A stretch of DNA of 64,000 nt from Blastobasis lacticolella (GCA_905147135.1 LR990060.1:3116001-3180000); one strand, 5' to 3'; positions 10,101 through 18,294 are shown, counted from the first letter of the stretch. A program made the numbers and translations. Notes: generated from the letters alone by a model not told the origin.

Positions 10101-12569
10101 TCTAGCCCCAAAGTAAGCATAGCTTGTGTTATGGGCTTTAGATAACCGATAAACTTTTTATATACTTCTTTTTGTTTTTAAATACATACTTATTATAAAT
10201 ATAACACCCAGACCGGTAACAGAAATTTAAATTCATCATTTCAATTCCTGCCCGGCCGGGAAGCAAACCCGGTTTGTTAACCAACTCAACCACTCAGGTC
10301 TTTAAATAATCACGTTATTCAAATAATGATTATAGAAATTATAAAAGTTCTTGTGCGATGACTGACAATGTTAGGTTACACCTTATGTGTGTCATTGTGT
10401 GAAATCTCAACTAATTATTAATTGCAATGTCAAACTCTAATTGTTATAATTACATAATATCAAGTGGCAATTATTATTATTCAAGAAAGTCAATTTAGAA
10501 TGTTTATTAGGTACATATAAAATTTAAAATTGTCAATAATTTTATGAAAATTCATAATTAAAAAATACCAAGTAACATCATATCAAATAATAAAATATTT
10601 ATAACTTATATGGTTTTAGTTTAGTCTATTTTATATGTATTAGTGTATATATTTTTGGTATATTAGATGTAGCTATTAGTGTATATTTTTATTATAACTG
10701 TAAATATTTTATGCTATTTCTTGTCATTTAAGTCTCATGTTATTTAAATAAATTCATATCAAATGGAATGTCAATATTGTGAAATAGAATAATACGTCAT
10801 TTCCAAAACTGTCAACATTTTATAATTTAGAATTAATTTTATTTTTTAGGTACCGGACATGATTAGCTAGTTTTAGATCATCATAAACAAATGTAGTGTC
10901 AATAGATTTATCATTATCATTTAAATTTGCTAGAGCGTGTAGTGTAGCTTAGCTGATAATGATGACAAAGTAATGTAGCAAGATAACAAATTATAACAAG
11001 AGTTTTTATTATGCTACTCAGTGACAAACAAGCAGACAGCCCACCTGATGGTAAGTGGCAACTGTTGCCCATAACATCTACGATTTATACATTTATGTTG
11101 CAGGTAACCCAGAACTGCTAGTGCGATGTCAGTGTGAGGACTAAGATGAAATGCCTCAAATCGGTAATTTCCTTCTCCTTCAAACCTGAACACAACAATA
11201 TAAATATAAGAGTTGCATTATAAATGTTACCTGTATGTTGAGGGATGTGATTATCTCTTGAACCTTGTTTTCCCTGGCCGCTTTGCCATCTATGTACCAT
11301 TTGGAGATGTCATTCAAGTTGAAGTTACGTGTGATAACAACGTTCCTCTGACCGGGTTGTTGGTACAATTCTATTTCAATTGTAGCTTCATCGCATCCGG
11401 TGCGGACATACTCTGATATCTGTAATGTCGATAACATCATTAATTTATAGCTATAAGGCAGGTTATATCAAACATAGGTAAGGTAATACCTATGTATAAT
11501 ATTACCTGCCTTGGAAATATCATATTCACTCATTCAGGTCTCATGTGCTGGACTCTAGACAGGATACAAACAAGTTTTCAAAATAAAAAATTTAGCACTT
11601 TTTTTCATTCTTTCACATTCTGCCCTTTCGACAATTTGCTACCCGTTTGTCATTGTGCTCAGTTCTCGGTTATGCACTAGATTTGCAGTAGTAGGAAGAA
11701 ATGGTGAACTTCACCCATAGGATCACGGATAGATGCACCTTTCCGGTGCATTATTTATTATTTCATTTGTTTCTTCTTAGTTGTCCAATTTTTCATTTTC
11801 ATTCATTTTCATTCATTAAATACTGTTCTGAATAAATTATTACCACAATCAACACACACAAACCCAATGAATTTATAAATAGATTAGACAAATTCTTATC
11901 ATCAGAATAAGTTAGAGAGAAGCCGGATGCAGGCAACCCAACAGATGTTCTCAACTGGCTGCCTGATAAACAATAATAATAATAATGTACTTAAAAGAAT
12001 GGGTTTACAAGTGTTAAGTTATAAACCATCAAACAATAAGTATCTTTAAATTGCAGTTTAGATGTGAGACAGTTTTGAAATGCCTCTAAACTGATTAGGT
12101 GCCCTAGGCCCTCCTAATAATGATTATATTATCATATCTAGTCTTGCCAGCTTAGGTTGTAACTCTTAGATAGATAAGACTGACTATTAAGTGCTTCATT
12201 ACAAACTCTGTACAGTTTTTGCAAATTAATGGTAGGTATTATTCATAAACCTAAAAATTAAATAGAAACATACACTTTTGGCCCTTCCTATAACGCTGGT
12301 TTTTCCACATAAGCCAAGAATAATAGCACAAACAAATGTAGATTTTCCAGTGCCATTTGGTCCAATTATCATATTCAGGGACAATCCCGGATAGAGTTCT
12401 ACATCTTTGTAAGTCCTGAAACAATAAAATATAACCAATAACTTGGAGCCAAAGGATGTTCCAAAAAAGGCGCGTAAAGACTATTTTGTATAACTCACAC
12501 GAAATTCTTAAGCGCAATTCTGTATATACAACCGGGCCGTGCATCCTGGTCGTTGATAATTTTAGACAT
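959..12569 (-). CDS. SMC5: SMC5, N-terminal half (8 exons, partial)
   Basis: Structural maintenance of chromosomes protein 5, an ATPase that pairs with SMC6 in the nuclear SMC5/6 complex for recombination repair and replication-fork maintenance. Exons join in phase at 12569-12499, 12415-12274, 11419-11231, 10045-9825, 5141-4895, 3645-3438, 2131-1984 and 1100-959, all with AG/GT borders. The roughly 456 residues contain Walker A GPNGTGKST (about 42-50), the conserved LPQDRV stretch just after the N-lobe (about 142), a long charged coiled-coil arm (about 190-410) and the hinge entry AVQWLRANRD (about 430). The second arm, signature motif and Walker B must lie beyond the left edge, since SMC5 is usually about 1,050 residues. 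No frameshift or stop was seen, so the gene looks functional. Family assignment rests on my reading of the motifs, not a search. Confidence 0.93.
1359..1468 (-). repeat. Dispersed repeat B, truncated
   Basis: The 3' part of family B (GCAGAGTAGAATAGCACCAA to GTAGGCTGGAAAATG in this orientation), in the intron between SMC5 exons 7 and 8. Confidence 0.7.
1561..1809 (+). repeat. Dispersed repeat B, near full length
   Basis: Starts with (CAT)n then CACAGCCCATAACAGTCCAC and ends GGGGTTGGTGCTATTCTACT. Eight other copies lie in the window. The CAT run suggests a LINE-type trinucleotide tail, but no coding relic is visible. Confidence 0.75.
1821..1925 (-). repeat. SINE-like repeat C, 3' part
   Basis: Reverse of the family C end (GGACATTAACGCCAAGATGA type) with the GTGCTCTCGCG block; truncated. 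It lies directly beside the B copy. Confidence 0.7.
1984..2131 (-). CDS. SMC5: SMC5 exon 7 (coiled-coil arm)
   Basis: Two bases finish the codon begun in exon 6, then 48 codons and two more bases before donor GTAAGA. Basic and acidic coiled coil including LTKIKEPLMKTNAAIAAINR. Confidence 0.85.
2155..3025 (-). repeat. tRNA-Gly SINE (family D), interrupted
   Basis: Tail half at 2155-2332 (CAGCGCCATCTAGCCCCAAA) and tRNA-like head at 2914-3025 (GGGACCTCTGCGTGGC... and CTCAGGTCGTC). They are separated by a 578-bp inverted-repeat element flanked by CAT on both sides. Confidence 0.75.
2333..2910. mobile_element. Inverted-repeat DNA element inside SINE D
   Basis: Ends GCCCGTTTTCACCAAC and GTTGGTGAAATCGAG, imperfect inverted repeats; CAT (2330-2332 and 2911-2913) is repeated at the two junctions. 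No transposase frame is visible. Removing it rejoins the SINE. Confidence 0.6.
3035..3232 (+). repeat. Helitron-like (Lep1-type) repeat
   Basis: Contains the widespread lepidopteran segment AAACTACGCAACGGATTTTA and ends with a GCGAACGAAGTCGCG hairpin then CACTAGT. CTAG after a hairpin is the Helitron 3' signature. Other copies at 35088 and 51060. Confidence 0.55.
3438..3645 (-). CDS. SMC5: SMC5 exon 6 (coiled-coil arm)
   Basis: Runs 69 codons plus one base from acceptor TTACAG to donor GTAAGA. Almost entirely charged coiled coil (KEKIKQSIDWVKNQEYKLKE). Phase joins both neighbours. Confidence 0.88.
3730..4062. mobile_element. MITE family K
   Basis: Terminal inverted repeats AATGGGGGATTTTTAGACAG and the reverse of GGCTCTCGGAAAATCTCCCC. 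A second copy at 54880 shares the interior, including CTCACTAGATGGCGCTG. It lies in the SMC5 intron between exons 5 and 6. Confidence 0.7.
4173..4462. mobile_element. Long palindromic element L, copy 1
   Basis: Two arms of about 125 bp, nearly identical as inverted repeats: outer part TTTGAAGGATAAGGTAGCCA, inner part GTTTTGGCTGGAGCCGACC, around a short centre. The inner arms recur at 22260-22503, but the outer arms do not. Confidence 0.75.
4723..4859 (+). repeat. Dispersed repeat A (LINE 3' end type)
   Basis: GGGGTCGGCAACGCCTGGGT ... ACCATCAGGCAGGCCGTAAG ... then a poly-A run. The 3'-anchored copies and A-tail show it spreads by reverse transcription. Confidence 0.7.
4895..5141 (-). CDS. SMC5: SMC5 exon 5 (coiled-coil arm)
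   Basis: One base completes the split Ala codon, then 82 codons of charged heptad-like sequence with the SMC5-type segment KKKVWLEYQALREK. Acceptor CTTACAG, donor GTAAGT. The 4.7-kb intron between exons 4 and 5 is the longest and holds at least eight repeat copies. Confidence 0.92.
5205..5572 (+). repeat. SINE-like repeat C, longest copy
   Basis: The only copy with what looks like a tRNA-type head: TGGCCTGGTCAACGG (A-box-like) and CCGAGTTCAAACCC (B-box-like), followed by ACCGATGCTCTTACGGTGAG and the common 3' half ending GGGACATTAACGCC. Confidence 0.65.
5600..5790 (-). pseudogene. RTE-type LINE, C-terminal remnant
   Basis: Antisense to plus; equals the diverged C-terminal end of an RTE-like reverse transcriptase seen better at 9148-9327 (WRRLSRKADPG type). 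Frame is broken. Confidence 0.55.
5800..6080. other. Unassigned intronic sequence
   Basis: Between a LINE remnant and a MITE. The open frame running in from 5389 is built from repeat sequence. No coding, RNA or repeat structure recognised. Confidence 0.3.
6082..6334. mobile_element. MITE with GTAGCCGTATTCACAATG ends
   Basis: 18-bp perfect terminal inverted repeats GTAGCCGTATTCACAATG and their reverse complement, 253 bp in all, no coding content. Interior is rich in ATTCGAA/GATTCG pieces. Confidence 0.7.
6822..6903. repeat. Palindromic repeat around GAGGCGTAGCCGAG
   Basis: Arms GGTATTAAAACA(T/C)... and TGTTTTAATACC flank TATCATACGAGGCGTAGCCG AGTATGATA, an imperfect palindrome of about 80 bp. 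Confidence 0.55.
6904..7477. other. AT-rich intron sequence
   Basis: Low GC, no coding frame; a small inverted pair TTACGATACAGC/GCTGTATCG near 7310-7355. Nothing else recognised. Confidence 0.3.
7478..7560. repeat. Lepidopteran Helitron-like fragment
   Basis: GGCGGGAAGCGACTTTGTTT and CTAGCGACCCGCC match the ends of the common repeat also seen at 27945-28085. Confidence 0.4.
7636..7880 (+). repeat. Dispersed repeat B
   Basis: CATCATCACAGCCCGTAACA to GCCGGACACCACACG, near complete; in the SMC5 intron between exons 4 and 5. Confidence 0.75.
7897..8110 (+). repeat. Helitron-like repeat P
   Basis: Begins ATAAAGAGAAAAGAGTTGTA and ends with a GC-rich segment and AAAGGCTAGTA, a CTAG-type 3' end. 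A partial second copy is at 52408. Confidence 0.5.
8111..8855. other. Unassigned intron sequence
   Basis: 8111-8340 has a GC-rich open frame on minus (to 8291) that starts in repeat P and has no recognisable domain. The rest is AT-rich with nothing recognised. Confidence 0.3.
8856..9005. mobile_element. MITE family G, right end lost
   Basis: Starts TATACAGGATGTTACATAAT and contains the inverted arms AAACGATAGGTACAA/TTGTACCTATCGTTT. The full copy at 25243-25422 keeps both ends. Confidence 0.65.
9148..9327 (+). pseudogene. RTE-type LINE, C-terminal remnant with (GAT)n tail
   Basis: Plus-strand reading GRPKKRWIDIAESDARANG then AKWRRLSRKADPGRGRDKR and a stop, followed by GATGATGATGATT. This is the known C-terminal end of RTE-like endonuclease-reverse transcriptases with their trinucleotide tail. 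5'-truncated, as LINE copies usually are. Confidence 0.7.
9330..9787. repeat. Decayed LINE-like 3' sequence
   Basis: 9600-9715 has AATCTGTCCAGTAGTTCCGG and ACAAACAGACAGACGGACAA, typical of decayed lepidopteran LINE or Helitron tails. 9330-9600 shows nothing recognisable. Confidence 0.35.
9825..10045 (-). CDS. SMC5: SMC5 exon 4 (LPQDRV motif, start of arm)
   Basis: Runs 73 codons plus two bases, acceptor TTCACAG and donor GTATGT. VDNFCQLLPQDRVQDFAKM is the hallmark stretch of SMC5 between N-lobe and coiled coil; the rest is Glu, Gln and Lys rich and starts the arm. Confidence 0.95.
10085..10305 (-). repeat. tRNA-Gly SINE (family D)
   Basis: Tail CACAGCACCATCTAGCCCC at left; the head end at right (TTAACCAACTCAACCACTCA) has lost part of the anticodon region. 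Confidence 0.7.
10306..11006. other. AT-rich intron sequence
   Basis: Very low GC, no coding potential, no clear repeat. Lies in the SMC5 intron between exons 3 and 4. Confidence 0.35.
11007..11185 (+). repeat. Dispersed repeat H
   Basis: CTACTCAGTGACAAACAAGC, GCCCATAACATCTACGATTT and GAGGACTAAGATGAAATGCC are shared with 21885-22140 and in part 56415-56585. Confidence 0.55.
11231..11419 (-). CDS. SMC5: SMC5 exon 3 (ATPase N-lobe)
   Basis: Exactly 63 codons in phase 0, acceptor ATTACAG and donor GTAACA. It encodes the beta-rich stretch after Walker A (VRTGCDEATIEIEL, VVITRNF) and ends SLNIQ, which continues into VDNFCQ of exon 4. Confidence 0.93.
11456..11512. repeat. Imperfect hairpin in SMC5 intron
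   Basis: AAGGCAGGTTATAT...ACATAGGTA...TACCTATGT...ATATTACCTGCCTT folds as two stacked stems, 37 bases upstream (in gene orientation) of the exon 3 acceptor. Confidence 0.5.
11513..12225. other. SMC5 intron 2, no feature
   Basis: Moderately AT-rich; short TTCATTTTCATTCATT run near 11790-11815. No repeat or coding match recognised. Confidence 0.3.
12274..12415 (-). CDS. SMC5: SMC5 exon 2 (Walker A)
   Basis: Follows an acceptor ending TTTCAG and ends before donor GTATGT. It encodes TYKDVELYPG, then the P-loop GPNGTGKST and the strand-helix that follows (VCAIILGLCGK). This exon is the strongest evidence for the family. Confidence 0.95.
12499..12569 (-). CDS. SMC5: SMC5 exon 1 (start codon)
   Basis: Begins at the first ATG after an in-frame upstream TGA and encodes 23 residues ending IYRIALKNF. 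The split codon GT|G is completed by exon 2, and the donor is GTGAGT. This short lead into the ATPase N-lobe is usual for SMC5. Confidence 0.85.
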
Positions 12570-13100
12570 TTTGAGGCACTTAACATGAGCTTGAAATCAC
12601 AGGTTCTTTTTTACTTATCCAGAATTATATTCAAACAAACACGTACGTACAAGTATCAAAACGACTGACGACCACGAACTATTTATGGTGACAATAGATA
12701 AACAAATCGTCTTGACAGATGTCAATGGTTTTCATTTCTGTCATGGACCAAAAACTTGTTTTTAATGGCTTGGAATCTAAGCACAATGGGAGATTTTCCG
12801 ACAGGCGTTTAAGGTCCGCGTCGACTACTCCACACCACACCAGCGGGGCTATTGGCTAACTCAGTTGACAACTGTATTTGACACTAAATAATTCTACACC
12901 ACGTCATCTACGTTGAAAACTGGCAATAGCGTCTACCAAATTAGTACCAAATTAGAGTAGTGTCAGATTTTTTTATGTCAAATTCAGTTGTCCACTGAGA
13001 TAGCCGATAGGCCCTCAGGTTTAGATTAAAACAATCATTTTGACCGGTAGTTATTAAAAATAATCCAATTAGGGAGACAGCCATTCGGCTTCATTGGCCA
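12570..13100. promoter_or_regulatory. Upstream region of SMC5
   Basis: Immediately upstream of the SMC5 start codon, so it should hold the 5' UTR and promoter, but no core element was identified. It contains a family K end at 12784-12805 (AATGGGAGATTTTCCGACAG). Confidence 0.35.
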
Positions 13101-13103
13101 CCA

Positions 13104-13192
13104 AATACCTGGATTAAATCTCAGTTTTAAAAAGTTCAAATCCCATACAAATAATTGTTTACGTAATGACGTAGATTTAATCCAGGTATTTG
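13104..13192. repeat. Inverted-repeat remnant
   Basis: AAATACCTGGATTAAATCT and its reverse complement flank about 50 bp; probably the core of a small DNA transposon. Confidence 0.55.
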
Positions 13193-13358
13193 CGGGACCC
13201 AGCCATTGGCGTATTTTCCAGGGGGGGCCTGGCCCTAGTAAGCACGAATCAGCACAAGCCACTCAACGCGTATCCATTTTCATTTTCAAGTTAGGCGTTA
13301 GTTTTCAGTTGTCTGTAATTCTTTTTGAATTTTTGATATGTTGGTTCTTATAATCTGA

Positions 13359-13772
13359 ATGAGGAGTTTTCCAGTAGGTATTGTCAGTTGGTTTCAAAAA
13401 GCATCAATAGATGGCGCTCCTACAATTCTGGTATTTATTTTTATCTGTATGATTTTGGCAGTGATATCATGCAGTCATCTAATACTAAAACTAAAAATGA
13501 AATGTTTATGAATATAAACATAACTTTTAAAGGTTGAACGAAATGTACAAACACATATTTTTATGAATAGGCACTATGTTCCATTTATATTACAACCTCT
13601 AAAATAGTTGAAATCTATTGATAAACACAATATTATCCAATACAACGTACCCAGTGTTTATATCCCTTTTCCCAAGAACCTTTTTCTAGCGATTATCAAT
13701 TACCGAAATTGTCGGGCCGCCATCTAGTGAGTGGTTAAGAATGCTATAGATACCTATTGGAAATCTCCTCAT
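13359..13772. mobile_element. MITE family F, copy 1
   Basis: Ends ATGAGGAGTTTTCCAGTAGG and the reverse complement of CCTATTGGAAATCTCCTCAT. About 85-90% like the copy at 48261. Holds TAGATGGCGCT (13408) and its reverse-oriented cousin near 13717. Confidence 0.75.
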
Positions 13773-13869
13773 TGATGAGCGGTGTGGGCGATGTGAATGT
13801 TTTAAAAATTTGCTATTGTAGCGAGTTCGAAAGAACTGGTGTGAACACGTTAAATGTAACACAAAGAAA

Positions 13870-14181
13870 TGAATGAACGAGCTCACTATGTTTGGAGAGA
13901 CGTATCTATACGAATTAAAAAATGCAGCGAAATCAAATTATTCAGATTCTTTTCTCAAAAGACCAGAGCGAGCGTATATTTTGGTATATTGGCTCTTAAA
14001 ATTCGGGCTAATTATGACAGTATCAATGTATAATGAAACAGCGAGCGTAGCGAGGTCTAAATTTTTTGAATTTTTGCTCTATCGACATGGAATTACCATA
14101 ATAAAAGAACTAATGAATGAGCGAGCTCAGCGAGCATGGGATGTTATACGGCGGTTATATAATCAAAACTTCATTGAGTAA
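13870..14181 (+). other. Open frame of about 100 codons, origin unknown
   Basis: Uninterrupted frame from 13873 to 14181. The DNA ATGAATGA(A/G)CGAGCTCA occurs near both ends and GCGAGCGTAGCGAGG in the middle, so it is built partly from one short motif. No known domain; codon use is AT-rich like the surroundings. It may be a mobile or captured segment rather than a gene. Confidence 0.2.
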
Positions 14182-14583
14182 ATTATGAAAGGACAACAAA
14201 AATTGAAAGACAAAATGTTTTATTTAGCAAAGTTTATAATCCAAATGTATGTTTCATCAAATGGACGACTGTCCAAAAGTTGTTAGATGTTTTAAAGTAC
14301 TAAATCATCCCTAATCAAATTATATTATCACAAAATATTTCCTCTATAATATTTTATTTCCCTTATTTAGTCTAATGGTTAGAGAGTAGATTTACGATCC
14401 AGAAGTCGCCTCATAATTATTAATTTCTTTGTTGATCAGTAATTATTAATTTATTTGTCACAAAATCGATACTATCAAAAACGTCGTTTGTGTTTTGTTA
14501 GTTCCAGAGAGTTGCAGAACCAATTAGTTATTATAAACAAATAAACTATTTATTTTCTTTTGAATTAATAAGTTATTAATACG
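14182..14583. other. AT-rich flank of the retrotransposon
   Basis: No feature recognised; the target site ACAGT at 14584-14588 is the left duplication of the gypsy insertion. Confidence 0.4.
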
Positions 14584-14588
14584 ACAGT

Positions 14589-14726
14589 TGATACATAAAA
14601 CGACAAAACCAACTTAGAATCTTGGCTTTAATCAGCTAAAAACTTTAGATAATTTATACGACATATCTAGTTTCACAATGAGACATTGACAGATCAAAAA
14701 CACAGACAATGCATAGATTCATGACA
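14589..14726 (-). repeat. 3' LTR of gypsy element
   Basis: 138 bp, identical to 18295-18432. In element orientation it starts TGTCATGAATC and ends TTTATGTATCA. Confidence 0.93.
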
Positions 14727-14739
14727 TTCTCCCCCGCTT
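14727..14739 (-). promoter_or_regulatory. Polypurine tract
   Basis: In element orientation AAGCGGGGGAGAA directly abuts the TG of the 3' LTR, the expected plus-strand primer site. Only 26 bases separate the gag-pol stop from the LTR. Confidence 0.85.
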
Positions 14740-14752
14740 AAAGAAACCCCCC

Positions 14753-17700
14753 TTAATCAGTCACGAAATCCCGAAGGTGAGTTGGAGGTCTACGCTCTCG
14801 AGTTGTCCTTCGCAACTGTAGTGCCGAATCCAAATCTCTAGTCTCTTCCTCTGGCTCATCTTCTGATTCAGATGTTTCATGGACCGGAAGCGGAGCTAAC
14901 TGTTTATTTGACACTGTCGACTCTCTGCCGTCTGGTAATCTTATGTAGGAGTACGACGGATTCCCATGTATGAGCTCTACCTCTTCTACTAGCGGATCGT
15001 ACTTAGTCGATCTAACGTTTTTCTTCATAAGAACCGTTCCTGAAGACATTAGCCATGACGGGATTGATTCACCCGTTGGTGATTTCCGAGGATGAGAGAA
15101 TAAACGCTCATGGGGTGTCTCTCCGGTAGCGGTGCACAGTAATGAACGAATGGAGTGTAGAGCTATGGGTAGTGCTTTCTCCCAATTAGAAATTTGTAGT
15201 TGTCTCGAGTTTACATATAGCTGAATCGTTCTCCATAGAGTGCCGTTGAGGCGCTCAACTTGCCCATTACCCTCTGGGTTATATGGAGTCGTTCTGCTGG
15301 TAGCCACTCCAAAAGCAGTAAGGAATTCTTTGACTTCATTAGACATAAAAGCAGTCCCTCTGTCGGAATGAATGTAAGATGGAGCGCCAAAAGTGAAGAA
15401 TAAATCCTTTAGACATTTTATTACAGTCTTGGCCGTAAGATCTTTGCATGCATACGCAAAAGGAAATCTGGAATACTCGTCTATGATCGTGAGAATGTAT
15501 TTGTTTTGGGTATTTGTCGGTAAGGGGCCTTTGAAGTCGATACTTAGTCGCTGGAAAGGACTCATGGCCTTTATAAGTTGGTTATTTAATTTCAAAAAAC
15601 GTGGCTTAATTTGAGCACATACCGAACAAGATGCTGTCATAGCTTTCACATCACTAATAGTATAAGGCAAATTCTTCGATCTAACCCAGTGATACATTCT
15701 ACCGATTCCTGGGTGACAAAGAAAGTCATGGAGTTCATAGAGTTTGCTAGGGTTCATGTGAGCTAATATTCTCGATAAAGTATCAGCGATAACGTTTTCT
15801 TTGCCAGGTCTGTACATTATATCGTATTTATAACAAGACAGTTCGAGCCGCCATCTTTCTATTTTCTCATTTTTTATTTTACTACAATGAACTTGATCAA
15901 ACATGAAACCGACAGACTTTTGATCAGTTATAAGTAAAAACTGGCGGCCAATTAAGAAATGTCGCCATTTCCGCACACATTCGACTATTGCGCACGCTTC
16001 TTTTTCTATGGACGACTGTTTCTTTTCCGAATCATTTAGTGAACGAGAGAAGTACGCAATAGGTCGACCATTTTGGGATAAACTGCCAGCGATTGCATAT
16101 TCGGAAGCATCTGTCTCCACTGTCAGCATATCCGAATCGTTCACTGACACTAAGGCCGACTTAGCAATTTCAGTTTTCAAAAACTGAAAACATTCCTCAG
16201 CTTCTTCATTTAATGGCAATTTTGCCTTTATCAAATGCTGAATTTTGGATGAGAAGTTCGGAATCCACTTGCTGTAATAAGCCAACATGCCAAGAGCTCG
16301 TTTAAGAGAAGCAGAGTCTTCCGGCAAAGGCAGGGATAGAAGTGGTTGTAAGCGATCCTCGTCAGGTTTGATACAATTATTATGCACCGTATAGCCAAGA
16401 AGATTAATTTTATCTTTACTAAATACACATTTATTTTTGTTAAGCGTCAAGTTGTACTTCTCTACCGCATCCATGAATCGTTGGAGATTATTGTCATGTT
16501 CTTCTTTTGTTTTCCCACAGACGGTGACGTCGTCCAAATAAGCGAATGTTCCTTTAAGGTTCTCGGTCTCAATAACATAGTGAAGTGCTCTTTGAAAGGC
16601 TGCCACGCCATTAGTGACACCAAACGGTATGCGTGTAAATTGGTAGAGATTTCCACAAGCCTCGAAAGCAGTCATAGCTCGCTCTTTTTCAAGAATCGGT
16701 ACTTGATGATAGGCTGATTGTAAATCAATTTGACTGAAGTGATTGTATTTAGATACCTTGGCTACAACTGACACAATTTTAGGTAAAGGAAACGCGTCTA
16801 GTTCGGTGTAGCGATTGACTGTGCGAGAATAATCGATCACCATGCGTTTCCGATGCGTGGTGCCACCTGTCACTAGCACCTGAGCTCTCCACGGCGAAAT
16901 GCTCGGCTCTATAACTTCATCTTCTAGTAGTTTCGTGATTTCGGTCTTGATAAATTTGTTCTCCTCTTCGGAAAACGTCCTAGACTTGACTGCAATTGGT
17001 TTTGTATCTGGAGTCATGGACGAAAAGATAGATGCCGGCGGTATAGTAGATTGCATAACGCTACATACTTGTAGAGGATCCTTATCGCCACCAAATTCAA
17101 AATTTAAAGATTTATGTTTTCTTAATAGGTCATGGCCTATTATTACGTCTGAGCAAAGGTTTTGGACGACGAGTAAAGGTTGGTGCTTGTAAGTGTGTTC
17201 ATTAATTTTTATAGTAACATGACATAAGCCACTCGCAAAAGATACGTTATTCATTGAGGCCAGTGTAATCGGTAGGTAGGCTCTCTTGCTTTTTAGGTTC
17301 ATCGTCTTTACTAAGCGTTCGTCAATGAAACTTACTGAACTCCCTGTGTCGATAAGTGCCTCCGCACGGAGGTCGTTGATTAATATTAATACAGTAGCCT
17401 TTCGTAAGCTGGCGGGTACCGCAGCCGAAACGGAAGCTGTAAAACCGTCTTCAGTTTTCACGTCAGTGTCTTGTTCTACGGTCACAGCATTAACAGTGCT
17501 TCCTGACTTAGACGATCGGCAAACGTTGGCGTAATGCCCCTTTCTAGAACACAGCTGACACGTCGCGTTATGAGCTGGGCACTTAAACCGTGGGTGTATG
17601 TTTTCTGAACCACAGAAAAAGCAGCGACGTGGATTACGCGCGTTCTTAGGTTGAACTAAAGCTAGGCTCGCCGGTGACGTTGTAAGACCACTGGAGTTGA

Positions 17701-18277
17701 AAGTTTGATTATTTATTTCGGCGGTTTCGAGAGTAATTGCTTGGTTCAAAGCTCTGTCCAGGTCTAATGTAAAGTTTTCCAACAATCTTTGCCGTATATT
17801 CGAAGATATCAGACCTGATATAAATGCATCTCGTATATATTCGTCTTTGTATTCTTTTGCAGTCACATTTTTGAAGTCACAATCAAAAGATAGTTTCTTC
17901 AAGTTTTGTATATATTCGGTAAGGGATTCTCCTGATTGCTGTTTCCTCGTTGACAGTACATGGCGCGCATGTATTTCGTTCCTGGGTTTTATGTAGATTT
18001 TTGTCAATACATCTATAGCCACTGTATATGAGTCACATTCACGAATAAAAGCAAATATATTTGGTGACAGATGGTTTACCAGGATCTTTAATTTTAACTT
18101 TTCATCCAATTTTCCTTCTTCTGAAATGAAATTTTGAAATGTTGACAACCAATGCTGCCATTTGAGGTCTGCAGCCGAGGATTCAGGCTCTGTGTCGAAC
18201 CGTTCGGGACGTAGATAACGAGAGATGTTTTTTGATAGCGAAGTTTCGGCTTTTGCCGATTCTTTTTCGATAGGCAT
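14753..18277 (-). CDS. Gag-pol polyprotein of Ty3/gypsy element (1174 aa)
   Basis: A single frame in this order: gag capsid-like region (about 30-190), a cysteine cluster with a CX2CX4HX4C knuckle (about 219-253), aspartic protease DTGSS (about 310), reverse transcriptase with YLDD (about 580), RNase H with TDAS (about 722), integrase zinc domain H-X4-H...CX2C (about 850-887) and the D, D-X35-E catalytic triad (about 914, 972, 1008). All catalytic residues are present and no stop intervenes, so it could be active. Gag and pol are fused with no frameshift. There is no envelope frame and no obvious chromodomain. The start is 17 bases from the 5' LTR, which leaves almost no leader. Confidence 0.95.
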   Translation of the reverse strand: MPIEKESAKAETSLSKNISRYLRPERFDTEPESSAADLKWQHWLSTFQNFISEEGKLDEKLKLKILVNHLSPNIFAFIRECDSYTVAIDVLTKIYIKPRNEIHARHVLSTRKQQSGESLTEYIQNLKKLSFDCDFKNVTAKEYKDEYIRDAFISGLISSNIRQRLLENFTLDLDRALNQAITLETAEINNQTFNSSGLTTSPASLALVQPKNARNPRRCFFCGSENIHPRFKCPAHNATCQLCSRKGHYANVCRSSKSGSTVNAVTVEQDTDVKTEDGFTASVSAAVPASLRKATVLILINDLRAEALIDTGSSVSFIDERLVKTMNLKSKRAYLPITLASMNNVSFASGLCHVTIKINEHTYKHQPLLVVQNLCSDVIIGHDLLRKHKSLNFEFGGDKDPLQVCSVMQSTIPPASIFSSMTPDTKPIAVKSRTFSEEENKFIKTEITKLLEDEVIEPSISPWRAQVLVTGGTTHRKRMVIDYSRTVNRYTELDAFPLPKIVSVVAKVSKYNHFSQIDLQSAYHQVPILEKERAMTAFEACGNLYQFTRIPFGVTNGVAAFQRALHYVIETENLKGTFAYLDDVTVCGKTKEEHDNNLQRFMDAVEKYNLTLNKNKCVFSKDKINLLGYTVHNNCIKPDEDRLQPLLSLPLPEDSASLKRALGMLAYYSKWIPNFSSKIQHLIKAKLPLNEEAEECFQFLKTEIAKSALVSVNDSDMLTVETDASEYAIAGSLSQNGRPIAYFSRSLNDSEKKQSSIEKEACAIVECVRKWRHFLIGRQFLLITDQKSVGFMFDQVHCSKIKNEKIERWRLELSCYKYDIMYRPGKENVIADTLSRILAHMNPSKLYELHDFLCHPGIGRMYHWVRSKNLPYTISDVKAMTASCSVCAQIKPRFLKLNNQLIKAMSPFQRLSIDFKGPLPTNTQNKYILTIIDEYSRFPFAYACKDLTAKTVIKCLKDLFFTFGAPSYIHSDRGTAFMSNEVKEFLTAFGVATSRTTPYNPEGNGQVERLNGTLWRTIQLYVNSRQLQISNWEKALPIALHSIRSLLCTATGETPHERLFSHPRKSPTGESIPSWLMSSGTVLMKKNVRSTKYDPLVEEVELIHGNPSYSYIRLPDGRESTVSNKQLAPLPVHETSESEDEPEEETRDLDSALQLRRTTRERRPPTHLRDFVTD

Positions 18278-18294
18278 ATTTTAGCTGATTAAAT
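18278..18294 (-). promoter_or_regulatory. Putative self-priming primer binding site
   Basis: Reads ATTTAATCAGCTAAAAT between the 5' LTR and the ATG. It does not begin TGG as a tRNA site would; 15 bases (18279-18293) are perfectly complementary to 18333-18347 in the LTR. This matches the arrangement known from Tf1/sushi-type self-priming. Confidence 0.6.

Noticed and set aside
14753..18277. Endogenous retrovirus with envelope
   Set aside because: Only 26 bases separate the gag-pol stop from the 3' LTR, so there is no room for an envelope gene.
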